From Roseovarius halotolerans (GTDB taxonomy: Bacteria; Pseudomonadota; Alphaproteobacteria; Rhodobacterales; Rhodobacteraceae), in NCBI RefSeq assembly GCF_900172255.1, contig NZ_FWFU01000002.1:248001-312000 (forward strand): 64,000 bases of DNA, read 5' to 3'. This document shows, piece after piece, positions 27,791 through 35,290 of the stretch. The notes beneath the pieces are model-generated. The model had not been told where the DNA came from. It saw only the letters and a list, made by a program, of their open reading frames with translations, and searched no databases. Positions within the stretch are counted from its first letter, which is position 1. Every line of letters begins with the position of its first letter. Both the position numbers and the translations under genes were made by a program.

Positions 27791-28669
27791 TCAATCGCCC
27801 TGCCCGCCGATCTTGTCCTCGGTGCGGGTCTCGAAATCGCCGGCGTCGTGGCGCTCGAGAAGCTGCTCATGGGGCTCGCCGCTGGTGCGGTTCACCATCC
27901 GGCCGCGCCGCACCGCGGGGCGGGCATCCAGCTTCTTCGCCCAGGCCATGACGTTCTCATAGCTTTCGGCATCCAGAAACCGCGCCGCGTCGCCATATTG
28001 GCGGCCCAGCACAAGGTTTCCATACCACGGCCAGATCGCCATGTCGGCAATGGAATAGTCATCGCCCGCGATGAATGGCCGCGTCGCAAGCTGACGGTCC
28101 AGCACGTCGAGCTGGCGTTTCACCTCCATCGTGAAACGGTCGATCGGATATTGCCATTTTTCGGGCGCGTAATGATAGAAATGCCCGAAACCGCCGCCCA
28201 GATATGGCGCGCTGCCCATCTGCCAGAACAGCCAGTTCAGGGTCTCGGTGCGCGCGGCGCCCGAGGCGGGCAGGAAGGTGCCGAACTTTTCGGCCAGATG
28301 CAGCAGGATCGAGCCGGATTCGAACACCCGCAGGGGTTCGTCGCCGCTATGGTCGATCATGGCGGGGATCTTGGAATTGGGGTTGGCATCAACGAAGCCG
28401 CTGGAGAACTGGTCGCCCTCGGTGATGCGGATCAGCCAGGCGTCGTATTCGGCGTCATGGCCCGCCTCCAGAAGCTCCTCGAACATCACCGTCACCTTGA
28501 CGCCGTTTGGCGTGCCCATCGAATAGAGCTGAAACGGGTGCTTGCCGACGGGCAGCTCCTTGTCGTGGGTGGGTCCGGCGATGGGCCGGTTGATCGAGGC
28601 GAAGCGTCCGCCGGATTCGCCTTCCCAGGTCCAGACCTCGGGAGGGGTGTAGATGTTGTCCTTGCTCAT
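27791..28669 (-). CDS. yghU: YghU-type glutathione S-transferase (disulfide-bond oxidoreductase)
   Basis: 292 residues. The long N-terminal extension before the thioredoxin-like domain (YTPPEVWTWEGESGGRFASI, NRPIAGPTHDKELPVGKHPF) is characteristic of the YghU/YfcG group. These bind two glutathione molecules and reduce disulfides rather than conjugate electrophiles. The domain continues with YSMGTPNGVKVTVMFEELLE, PNSKIPAMID and the helical C-terminal part with DYSIADMAIWPWYG. It lies upstream of the NYN gene in a likely two-gene unit and downstream of the formaldehyde dehydrogenase gene, so thiol and glutathione metabolism is a local theme. Confidence 0.9.
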   Translation of the reverse strand: MSKDNIYTPPEVWTWEGESGGRFASINRPIAGPTHDKELPVGKHPFQLYSMGTPNGVKVTVMFEELLEAGHDAEYDAWLIRITEGDQFSSGFVDANPNSKIPAMIDHSGDEPLRVFESGSILLHLAEKFGTFLPASGAARTETLNWLFWQMGSAPYLGGGFGHFYHYAPEKWQYPIDRFTMEVKRQLDVLDRQLATRPFIAGDDYSIADMAIWPWYGNLVLGRQYGDAARFLDAESYENVMAWAKKLDARPAVRRGRMVNRTSGEPHEQLLERHDAGDFETRTEDKIGGQGD

Positions 28670-28795
28670 GGGGTCGGTCCTTTCGCGCTGTCGGAAATGT
28701 TGCCCCGGAGGGTATGCAGTTTCACCGCCACGACAAGAGCACCGCCTGCACAGAGCCATGTGCGGCGGTGCATGGGCCGGCGCGGCGGCAGCGTG

Positions 28796-29908
28796 TCAGT
28801 AGACCACCACCGAGCGGATCGATTCCCCGGCATGCATCATCTCGAAGCCCTTGTTGATCTCGTCGAGCTTCAGCGTGTGGGTGATCATCGGATCGATCTC
28901 GATCTTGCCATCCATGTACCAGTCGACGATCCGGGGCACGTCGCTGCGCCCGCGCGCGCCGCCGAACGCGGTGCCGCGCCAGACCCGGCCGGTGACCAGC
29001 TGGAAAGGACGGGTCGAGATTTCGGCCCCTGCGGGCGCGACCCCGATGATGACGCTTTCGCCCCATCCCTTGTGCGCCGATTCCAGCGCCGTGCGCATGA
29101 CCTGCACATTGCCGGTCGCATCGAAGGTGTAATCGCCGCCGCCGCCCGTCAGTTCGACCAGATGCGCCACCAGGTCGCCTTCGACCTCGGTGGGGTTAAC
29201 GAAATCGGTCATCCCGAAGCGGGTCGCCATCTCGACCTTGCCGGGGTTGAGATCGACGCCGACGATCTGGTCGGCGCCCGCCAGCCGCAGGCCCTGGATG
29301 ACGTTGAGCCCGATGCCGCCGAGGCCGAAGACGATCGCGGTCGATCCGATCTCGACCTTGGCGGTGTTGATCACCGCGCCGATGCCGGTGGTGACGCCGC
29401 AGCCGATATAGCAGATCTTGTCGAAGGGCGCGTCCTTGCGCACCTTGGCCAGCGCGATTTCGGGCAGGACGGTGTGGTTGGAAAAGGTCGAACAGCCCAT
29501 GTAATGCAGGATCGGCGTGCCATCGAGCATGGAAAAGCGCGAGGTGCCGTCAGGCATGACGCCCTGCCCCTGTGTCGAGCGGATCGACTGGCAGAGGTTG
29601 GTTTTCGGATTGAGGCAGTATTCGCATTCGCGGCATTCCGGCGTGTAGAGCGGAATGACATGATCGCCCGGTTCGAGCGAGGTGACGCCCGGCCCCACCT
29701 CGAGCACGACGCCCGCGCCTTCATGGCCGAGGATGGCGGGAAAAAGGCCTTCGGGATCGGCGCCCGACAGGGTGAAATCATCGGTGTGGCAAAGGCCGGT
29801 GGCCTTGATCTCGACCAGGACCTCGCCCGCCTTGGGGCCGTCCAGGTTGACGTCCATGATTTCAAGCGGCTTGCCCGCCTCCAAGGCGACGGCGGCTGTG
29901 GTGCGCAT
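28796..29908 (-). CDS. frmA: S-(hydroxymethyl)glutathione dehydrogenase / class III alcohol dehydrogenase
   Basis: 370 residues, the length of class III ADH. The catalytic zinc ligands are in [14 protein letters not shown] and GHEGAGVV, the structural-zinc cysteines in [15 protein letters not shown], the third catalytic Cys in [13 protein letters not shown] and the NAD site in [13 protein letters not shown]. It oxidises S-hydroxymethylglutathione, formed from formaldehyde, to S-formylglutathione. It can also reduce S-nitrosoglutathione. GGAGGA precedes the ATG at 29908. The usual partner, S-formylglutathione hydrolase, is not adjacent. A longer frame to 30118 is not coding by context. Formaldehyde would arise here from demethylation of betaine or other methylated amines (inference). 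Confidence 0.95.
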   Translation of the reverse strand: MRTTAAVALEAGKPLEIMDVNLDGPKAGEVLVEIKATGLCHTDDFTLSGADPEGLFPAILGHEGAGVVLEVGPGVTSLEPGDHVIPLYTPECRECEYCLNPKTNLCQSIRSTQGQGVMPDGTSRFSMLDGTPILHYMGCSTFSNHTVLPEIALAKVRKDAPFDKICYIGCGVTTGIGAVINTAKVEIGSTAIVFGLGGIGLNVIQGLRLAGADQIVGVDLNPGKVEMATRFGMTDFVNPTEVEGDLVAHLVELTGGGGDYTFDATGNVQVMRTALESAHKGWGESVIIGVAPAGAEISTRPFQLVTGRVWRGTAFGGARGRSDVPRIVDWYMDGKIEIDPMITHTLKLDEINKGFEMMHAGESIRSVVVY

Positions 29909-30039
29909 TGCTGGGATCCTCCGGTTCACGTTTGGCCCGACATTGAGCGAAACAGCGCGGAGATTCAATATCATGTGCGACAGGGGATGGACCGGGTCCG
30001 ACCGGGCTGGCAAGCTGGGGCAAAACAGGAGACCACGTG

Positions 30040-30315
30040 ATGCGATATGGATCCGCGGCCCTTTGCGGGCTGGTGATGGCCGGATGCATGGCCAGCGAAA
30101 CGCCGACCCCGCCCCCATCCGACGCCGATCAATGCGGTGCGGAGGCGCGCCAGCACCTGATCGGCCAGGACCGCGCCGCCTTTGACGAAAGCAGCGTGGA
30201 TGGCCCGGTGCGGGTGTTGCCGCCGGGATCGGCGATGACGATGGATTATCGCCGCGAGCGGCTCAATGTCGAACTCGGCGAAGACGGCAGCATCACCCGG
30301 ATCTGGTGCGGATAG
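30040..30315 (+). CDS. I78-family peptidase-inhibitor lipoprotein
   Basis: 91 residues. The N-terminus LCGLVMAGC is a lipoprotein signal with a lipobox ending at Cys17. The mature part begins with a Pro-rich linker, then [13 protein letters not shown] and [20 protein letters not shown], ending in ITRIWCG. This is the pattern of the inhibitor I78 family (potato-inhibitor-I-like fold, two cysteines). It would sit in the envelope and block serine proteases; the target is unknown. AGGAGA lies upstream; a GTG one codon earlier (30037) is also possible. It is divergent from the frmA gene. Confidence 0.8.
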   Translation: MRYGSAALCGLVMAGCMASETPTPPPSDADQCGAEARQHLIGQDRAAFDESSVDGPVRVLPPGSAMTMDYRRERLNVELGEDGSITRIWCG

Positions 30316-30373
30316 GACCGCGCGGGGCGCGAAAAATCTTGATTTGCGCGATGAACGGGGCAACTCTGTCGGC

Positions 30374-30718
30374 ATGACATTTCAATCGCCCACCCCGTTT
30401 CCGGTGCGCGGCGGCCCCGAGCAGGTCGCCTTTCACCGCACGGAACTGAACGTCATCCTGTCGCTCTATGGCCGCATGGTCGCCGCCGGGGAATGGCGCG
30501 ATTACGGAATCTCCTGCCTGCGCGACGTGGCCGTTTTCTCGGTTTTCCGGCGCACCGCCGAGCACCCGCTCTACCGCATCGAGAAACGCCCCCGCCTGCG
30601 CAACAAGCAGGGGCAATATGCGGTGATCGGGATTGACGGGCAGGTCCTGAAACGCGGCCATGACCTCAAGACCGTGCTGCGCGTTCTGGAGCGCAAGCTC
30701 ATCCGCGCCGTCGACTGA
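30374..30718 (+). CDS. DUF2794 protein
   Basis: 114 residues from the ATG at 30374. The sequence VAFHRTELNVILSLYGRMVA, then WRDYGISCLRDVAVFSVFRR and YRIEKRPRLRNKQGQYAVIG matches the small conserved alphaproteobacterial family DUF2794. No biochemical role is established for the family as far as I know. No signal peptide or membrane segment is visible, so it is cytoplasmic. It follows the I78 gene by 58 bp and ends before a strong hairpin at 30764-30783 that also closes the convergent ureohydrolase operon. Confidence 0.85.
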   Translation: MTFQSPTPFPVRGGPEQVAFHRTELNVILSLYGRMVAAGEWRDYGISCLRDVAVFSVFRRTAEHPLYRIEKRPRLRNKQGQYAVIGIDGQVLKRGHDLKTVLRVLERKLIRAVD

Positions 30719-30732
30719 CGCGCCCGCCCGCC

Positions 30733-30783
30733 CCTTCATCTGGCCAGAAATACCTCGGGGGGTCCGGGGGGCTGGCCCCCCGG
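30733..30783. terminator. AAATA element plus 8-bp G/C hairpin, bidirectional terminator
   Basis: CCTTCATCTGGCCAGAAATA with CCTCGGGGGG at 30733-30762, then the perfect stem CCGGGGGG / CCCCCCGG with a CTGG loop (30764-30783). It lies between two convergent genes. It has the same layout as 7118-7172. Confidence 0.6.
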
Positions 30784-30806
30784 CTCTCGCCCCGGAACAT
30801 TCGCGC

Positions 30807-31772
30807 TCAGCGTTTCGCGGCGCTTTCGGCCATCACGCAGAGAAGCTCGAACATGATCGACACGCCCAGAAAGGCGGTGCCGCCCGACGGATCGAAGGGG
30901 GGCGAGACCTCGACCATGTCGGCGCCGACGATATCGAGCCCGGCCAGTTCGCGGCAGACCTGAAGCGCCTGCCAGCTGTTTGGCCCGCCGACCTCGGGGG
31001 TGCCGGTGCCGGGGGCGAAGGTGGGGTCGACGAAGTCGATGTCATAGCTCACATAGGTGGCGCCCTCGCCCGCGATGGCGCGCGCTTCCTGCATCACGTC
31101 GCTGACGCCACGGGCGTGGAATTCCTCGATCTCGATCAGGCGGATACCCTCGGCGCGGGCGAAATCGCGATCCTCGGAGTCATACATCGTGCCGCGAATG
31201 CCGATCTGAACGACCCGTTTGGGGTCCAGCAGCCCCTCTTCGACGGCGCGCCGGAAGGGGGTGCCGTGGGTATACATCGTGCCGCCGAAATAGGAATGGA
31301 ACAGGTCGGTATGGCTGTCGAAATGGACCATGCCGAGCGGCGCCTCGCGGGCCAGCGCGCGCAGCACCGGCAGGGTCGTCAGATGGTCGCCCCCGGCAGT
31401 CATCGGGGTGATCCCGGCGGCTTTCACTGTGTCGTAGAACTCGGTGATCCGGGTCATGGAATCGATGATGTCGGCGGGGTTCGGCCCGACATCCCCCAGA
31501 TCGGCGCACTTGAGCGCCTCGAAGGGGCGGATGCCGCTGGCCTGGTGCTGAGCGCGGATCATGGTCGAGGCGTCGCGCAGCTGGCGCGGGCCGTGACGAG
31601 GGCCGGGGCGGTTGGTGGTGCCGCTGTCCCAGGGCACGCCGATCAGGCCGATATCCACGTCCTTGAACCGTTCATGGGACGGGGGCACATGGGGCAGGCG
31701 CATGAAGGTGGGGACGCCCGCAAAGCGCGGCAGATCGAACCCCGAAACCGGGTGAAAGAAGCTATCGGACAT
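30807..31772 (-). CDS. speB: Agmatinase-type ureohydrolase (arginase family)
   Basis: 321 residues. The two-manganese site is complete: GGDH at 127-130, DSHTD at 152-156 (most members have DAHTD) and YVSYDIDFVDPTFAPGTGTPE near 240-260. It hydrolyses a guanidino compound to an amine and urea. The length and N-terminal extension fit agmatinase, but guanidinobutyrase and guanidinopropionase have the same layout, so the substrate is uncertain. It lies at the end of a minus-strand run: leucyl aminopeptidase, NlpC/P60 peptidase, then this gene 3 bp after the NlpC stop. This points to a peptide- or amino-acid-degrading unit. Confidence 0.87.
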   Translation of the reverse strand: MSDSFFHPVSGFDLPRFAGVPTFMRLPHVPPSHERFKDVDIGLIGVPWDSGTTNRPGPRHGPRQLRDASTMIRAQHQASGIRPFEALKCADLGDVGPNPADIIDSMTRITEFYDTVKAAGITPMTAGGDHLTTLPVLRALAREAPLGMVHFDSHTDLFHSYFGGTMYTHGTPFRRAVEEGLLDPKRVVQIGIRGTMYDSEDRDFARAEGIRLIEIEEFHARGVSDVMQEARAIAGEGATYVSYDIDFVDPTFAPGTGTPEVGGPNSWQALQVCRELAGLDIVGADMVEVSPPFDPSGGTAFLGVSIMFELLCVMAESAAKR

Positions 31773-31775
31773 CGT

Positions 31776-32606
31776 CTATCCCTCCAGTCGTTTATGCGCC
31801 GTCACCGGCCCGTCGCCCTGCTGTTCGATCCGGGCGATGGCGGCCGCGAGCGGCTCCTGCGCGACGGCCATGTGATGCACATTGGCGTGCAGCAGCGTGT
31901 CGGGCGCGCTGAGCCAGGCCACGTGGCCTTTCCAGAACATGAGATCGCCGCGCCGCGGCGGCGTGCCGGCGGGCAGCGTCACCCCGAGCCGATCGGCCTG
32001 CATGTCGCTGTCGCCGGGGCAGTCGATGCCGCAGGCAAGGCAGGCGGCCTGCACCAGCCCCGAACAGTCGATGCCAAGCATCGAATTGCCGCCCCAGAGA
32101 TAGGGCGTGCCGAGATAGAGCGCCGCCACATCGACGGGATCGCCCGCCAGTTCCGCAAGGGGCGCAAGATGCGCCACGGGCACGAAACCCTGCGGGGTGC
32201 GCGCGAAGCGGCCCGCCACGTCCAGCACATGCAGGCGCGCGCCGTGGCCGAGAAAGGCGCGCTCGGGCGATTTGAAATCGGGTTCGGAATAGACATGGGT
32301 GGCGCGCGCGGCGACCTTGTGGGTGGGGGCGGCGCCCTCGGTCACCTGCTCGTCGCGCAGGTAGCCGACGTAATCGTCGCGCGTGGCCTGCACGAAGGAC
32401 CAGCCTTCGTGGGATTCCAGGAGGTTGACGCTTTCGCCCATCTGCATCTGACGCGCGCGCCGTCCGCCGGGGGCGTCCATCAGGTCGGCGACGGGCACGC
32501 CGATCAGCCGCGCCTCGCCTTCGACATGGCGCGGTGCGTCGACATCGCCGCGCAGCGAGACATGCGCGACGCGTGCGTTGGCGGGAGTCAGGCGACGGTC
32601 GCTCAT
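31776..32606 (-). CDS. NlpC/P60 (C40) cysteine peptidase with SH3-type domains
   Basis: 276 residues. Residues about 30-150 look like bacterial SH3 modules (MQMGESVNLLESHEGWSFVQ, DDYVGYLRDEQV). The C-terminal NlpC/P60 domain has the catalytic Cys in LGIDCSGLVQAAC, preceded by YLWGGNS, and the His in DTLLHANVHHMAV. Such enzymes cut gamma-D-Glu-meso-DAP bonds in peptidoglycan peptides. No signal peptide is visible, so cytoplasmic turnover of imported muropeptides (like YkfC) is more likely than wall cleavage. This fits its overlap with the leucyl aminopeptidase gene (ATGA), which could process the released peptides. Confidence 0.88.
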   Translation of the reverse strand: MSDRRLTPANARVAHVSLRGDVDAPRHVEGEARLIGVPVADLMDAPGGRRARQMQMGESVNLLESHEGWSFVQATRDDYVGYLRDEQVTEGAAPTHKVAARATHVYSEPDFKSPERAFLGHGARLHVLDVAGRFARTPQGFVPVAHLAPLAELAGDPVDVAALYLGTPYLWGGNSMLGIDCSGLVQAACLACGIDCPGDSDMQADRLGVTLPAGTPPRRGDLMFWKGHVAWLSAPDTLLHANVHHMAVAQEPLAAAIARIEQQGDGPVTAHKRLEG

Positions 32607-33982
32607 AACGCAAGCGCCCCCGGCAGCGCCTCGAGCAGGGCACGCGCGCCCATGCCGGTGCCGCCCTTGGGCCGCGCGGGGGCGGCGGCGGGATTCCAGC
32701 CATAGATGTCGAAATGGGCATAGCGCCCCTGCCCCGCGAAGCGGCGCAGGAACAGCGCCGCCGTGATCGACCCGGCAAAGCCGCCCTTGGGCGCGTTGTC
32801 GAGATCAGCGATCCCCGGTTCGATCATCGACTCGTAGGGCGTGTGAAAAGGCATCCGCCAGACCGGATCGGCGGCCTGCTCCGCCGCCGCATCGAGCAGC
32901 CCGGCCAGCGCCGCGTCATCGGTGTAATAGGGCGAAAGATCCGGCCCCACGGCGACCCGCGCCGCGCCGGTCAGCGTGGCCATCGACACCATCAGGTCGG
33001 GATCTTCCTCGGCCGCGAAAGCCAGCGCATCGGCCAGCACAAGCCGTCCCTCGGCATCGGTGTTGTTGATCTCGACGCTGAGCCCGTTGCGCGCGGTCAG
33101 GATATCGCCGGGGCGAAAGGCGTTGCCGGCCACGGAATTCTCGACCGCCGGAACCAGCACGCGCAGCCGCAAGGGCAGCCCGAGCGCCATGATCATCTGC
33201 GCCAGTCCCAGCACCGTGGCCGCGCCGCCCATGTCCTTTTTCATCAACCCCATGCCGGTCGCGGGTTTGAGATTGAGGCCGCCGGTGTCGAAACACACCC
33301 CCTTGCCCACCAGCGTCAGGGTCGGGCCGCTTTCGCCCCAGCGCATGTCGATGAGGCGCGGGGCCTGCGCAGACGCGCGCCCGACCGTGTGGATCATCGG
33401 AAAGTTCTGTTCCAGAAGGGCCTCGCCGCGGATCACCTCGATCGACGCGCCGTGGCGGGTGGCAAGCGTGGCGCAGGCGCCTTCAAGGTCCGCTGGCCCC
33501 ATATCCGAGGCCGGAACATTGATGAGGTCGCGGGTCAGCGCCTCGCCCGCGGCGATGGCTTCGATCCGCGCCGCATCGACGCCCTCGGGGGCGACGAGCC
33601 GCGCCGTGGTGTGTTTCTGCTCGCGGTAATGGTCGAAGCTGTATTGCGACAACAGCCAGCCGAGCGATTCGGTCGTGGCGCGTTCGGGCGCGAGGCCATG
33701 CAGCGCATAGGTGCCTTCGGGCAGAAGCGCCGCCGCGCCCGCGAGGTGAAAGCGCCCGCGCGCACGGGTTTCGGGCGTGCCGTCACCGGCCAGCGCCATC
33801 GCGATCCCGCCCGCGTCGTCGGGCACCAGCGCCACGCTGCCCAGGGCGCCCGTAAAGCCGGTGGCGCGCAGCCAGCGGGCCACCTTGTCGGGCTGGGCAT
33901 CACAAAAGGCATCAAGCGCGTCCTGCGCGACGACATGCAGCGGAATGGCCGCCGCATCGGCGGTGGCGAAGGTCAGGTCCAT
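32603..33982 (-). CDS. Leucyl aminopeptidase family protein (M17)
   Basis: 459 residues from the ATG at 33982 with AAGGGAG upstream. The two-metal site of M17 is intact: LVGKGVCFDTGGLNLKP, GLMKKDMGGAATVLG (Lys and Asp ligands) and INNTDAEGRLVLADAL with the catalytic Arg; SMATLTGAARVAVG follows. It removes N-terminal residues from peptides in the cytoplasm. The N-terminal domain is less conserved, as usual. It is the first gene of the minus-strand unit aminopeptidase-NlpC/P60-ureohydrolase, with a plausible promoter at 34019-34046. Confidence 0.92.
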   Translation of the reverse strand: MDLTFATADAAAIPLHVVAQDALDAFCDAQPDKVARWLRATGFTGALGSVALVPDDAGGIAMALAGDGTPETRARGRFHLAGAAALLPEGTYALHGLAPERATTESLGWLLSQYSFDHYREQKHTTARLVAPEGVDAARIEAIAAGEALTRDLINVPASDMGPADLEGACATLATRHGASIEVIRGEALLEQNFPMIHTVGRASAQAPRLIDMRWGESGPTLTLVGKGVCFDTGGLNLKPATGMGLMKKDMGGAATVLGLAQMIMALGLPLRLRVLVPAVENSVAGNAFRPGDILTARNGLSVEINNTDAEGRLVLADALAFAAEEDPDLMVSMATLTGAARVAVGPDLSPYYTDDAALAGLLDAAAEQAADPVWRMPFHTPYESMIEPGIADLDNAPKGGFAGSITAALFLRRFAGQGRYAHFDIYGWNPAAAPARPKGGTGMGARALLEALPGALAL

Positions 33983-34018
33983 GAGGCGCGCTCCCTTGGA
34001 TTGGGGTTTCACGCGCCC

Positions 34019-34046
34019 AGCCTAGCCGCCCTGACGGCGCCTGCAA
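34019..34046 (-). promoter_or_regulatory. Putative promoter of the aminopeptidase operon, TTGCAG-N16-TAGGCT
   Basis: On the minus strand the -35 is at 34046-34041 and the -10 at 34024-34019, 37 bp before the ATG at 33982. Confidence 0.4.
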
Positions 34047-34066
34047 GCGGTCAAATCACCGGGCTC

Positions 34067-34447
34067 TCAGATCGTGACGCTGCCCGTGTCGCATAATTCG
34101 CCGAGACAGGCCTCGCCCACACGCAAGAGCCGCGCCAGCGTTGCCGCCGTGGCGATGCGGTCGTCATTGTCGACGCAGGCGACCACGTCTGCCGCGACCC
34201 GCGCCAGCGCGTGCATCCCGATCTGGCCCGAGATCGCGATCAGGCTGCGCACCGCGCGGCGCATGTCGTCAGACCGTCCCTCGCGATGGCAGCGTTCGGC
34301 ATGCGAGAGGCGCACGGCCACTTCCTCGAGTGCGCGGCACACCACGTTCTCGGCGCCCGAGGGGCCAAGCTGCGCCACGAGATCATCGAGCCGCGCGCCA
34401 TCCACGCGCACGGATTCCGTCTGTCTGAGCAATGTCACCTGTTCCAC
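34067..34447 (-). CDS. Conserved hypothetical protein, HPt-like all-helical, GTG start
   Basis: 126 residues if the GTG at 34447 is the start; a GGTGAG lies upstream. There is no recognised catalytic motif. The predicted helices and the segment VRSLIAISGQIGMHALARVA resemble the phosphotransfer (HPt) four-helix bundle, in which one expects a His followed by LKGxSxxxG. Here the His is absent (Val or Arg in its place), so it would not carry a phosphoryl group. The resemblance is weak and is my inference. It is divergent from the carbonic anhydrase gene and follows no kinase gene. Frame choice is supported by codon use and by the lack of a convincing gene on the other strand. Confidence 0.6.
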   Translation of the reverse strand: MEQVTLLRQTESVRVDGARLDDLVAQLGPSGAENVVCRALEEVAVRLSHAERCHREGRSDDMRRAVRSLIAISGQIGMHALARVAADVVACVDNDDRIATAATLARLLRVGEACLGELCDTGSVTI

Positions 34448-34541
34448 GTTCTCACCCCGGTCTTCGCAAGCCCCACACGCAATGCGCGAAGTGTCGCTGA
34501 AGAAGGTTCCCAAATGCTTTCCGTTGGGTGATATTCTCTCT

Positions 34542-34558
34542 CGAATTCGACGCGAATT
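34542..34558. promoter_or_regulatory. Inverted repeat GAATTCG-ACG-CGAATTC upstream of the carbonic anhydrase gene
   Basis: A perfect 7-bp dyad with a 3-bp centre, 45 bp before the carbonic anhydrase ATG, within the divergent region. It is an operator candidate; no matching known regulator is recognised. Confidence 0.4.
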
Positions 34559-34603
34559 CCCTCTATCAGAGGCTGCTGACAAAGAGATCGACAAGGGAAA
34601 ACA

Positions 34604-35254
34604 ATGAAACATGCTCGCCCGCTGCCGACCTATCTGGTGCACCGCTATCACGGCTGGAAAGCCACCGCCTATTCCGACAATCAGGCCTGGTATCGCCGTC
34701 TTGCGCAGGAAGGCCAGCATCCGCGCGCGATGATGATCTCTTGTTGCGACAGCCGCGTCCACGTGACCTCGATCTTCGGTGCCGATCAGGGCGAGTTCTT
34801 CATTCACCGCAACATCGCCAACCTGGTGCCGCCCCATGAGCCGGATGGCAACCAGCACGGCACGTCGGCGGCAGTCGAATACGCGGTGACGGCGCTGAAA
34901 GTGGCGCATGTGATCGTGATCGGCCATTCCAACTGCGGCGGCGTGATGGGCTGCATGGACATGTGTTCGGGCAATGCGCCCGCGCTGGAGGAAAAGTCCA
35001 GTTTCGTGGGCCGCTGGATGGATATCCTGCGTCCCGGTTACGAGCGGGTCAAGGACATCGCCGATGACGACGAGCGCCGTGGCGCGCTGGAACGGCAGGC
35101 GGTGATGGTGTCGCTCGAGAACCTCATGACCTTCCCTTTCGTGACCGAGGCGATCGAGGCGGGCACCCTGAGCCTGCATGGTCTTTGGCACGATATCGGC
35201 GAAGGCGGTGTCGAGCAGTTCGACCCGGCGACCGAACGGTTCGTGCCGATCTGA
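34604..35254 (+). CDS. Beta-class carbonic anhydrase
   Basis: 216 residues, the usual beta-CA length. The zinc ligands are Cys48 in SCCDSRV, His108 and Cys111 in VIGHSNCGGV; the Asp49-Arg51 dyad completes the active site. GEFFIHRNIANLVPP is a further family marker. It interconverts CO2 and bicarbonate in the cytoplasm, giving bicarbonate for carboxylases and pH balance. AAGGG precedes the ATG. It stands alone, divergent from the HPt-like gene and convergent with the DUF4139 gene. Confidence 0.95.
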   Translation: MKHARPLPTYLVHRYHGWKATAYSDNQAWYRRLAQEGQHPRAMMISCCDSRVHVTSIFGADQGEFFIHRNIANLVPPHEPDGNQHGTSAAVEYAVTALKVAHVIVIGHSNCGGVMGCMDMCSGNAPALEEKSSFVGRWMDILRPGYERVKDIADDDERRGALERQAVMVSLENLMTFPFVTEAIEAGTLSLHGLWHDIGEGGVEQFDPATERFVPI

Positions 35255-35290
35255 CGCGGATTGTGGCGGGGTGCGCCGCTGGCGCGCCCG

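Noticed and set aside
27548..30040. Plus-strand open frame of 830 codons opposite the NYN, GST and frmA genes
   Set aside because: No recognisable domain, composition typical of an antisense shadow, and three well-supported genes on the other strand.
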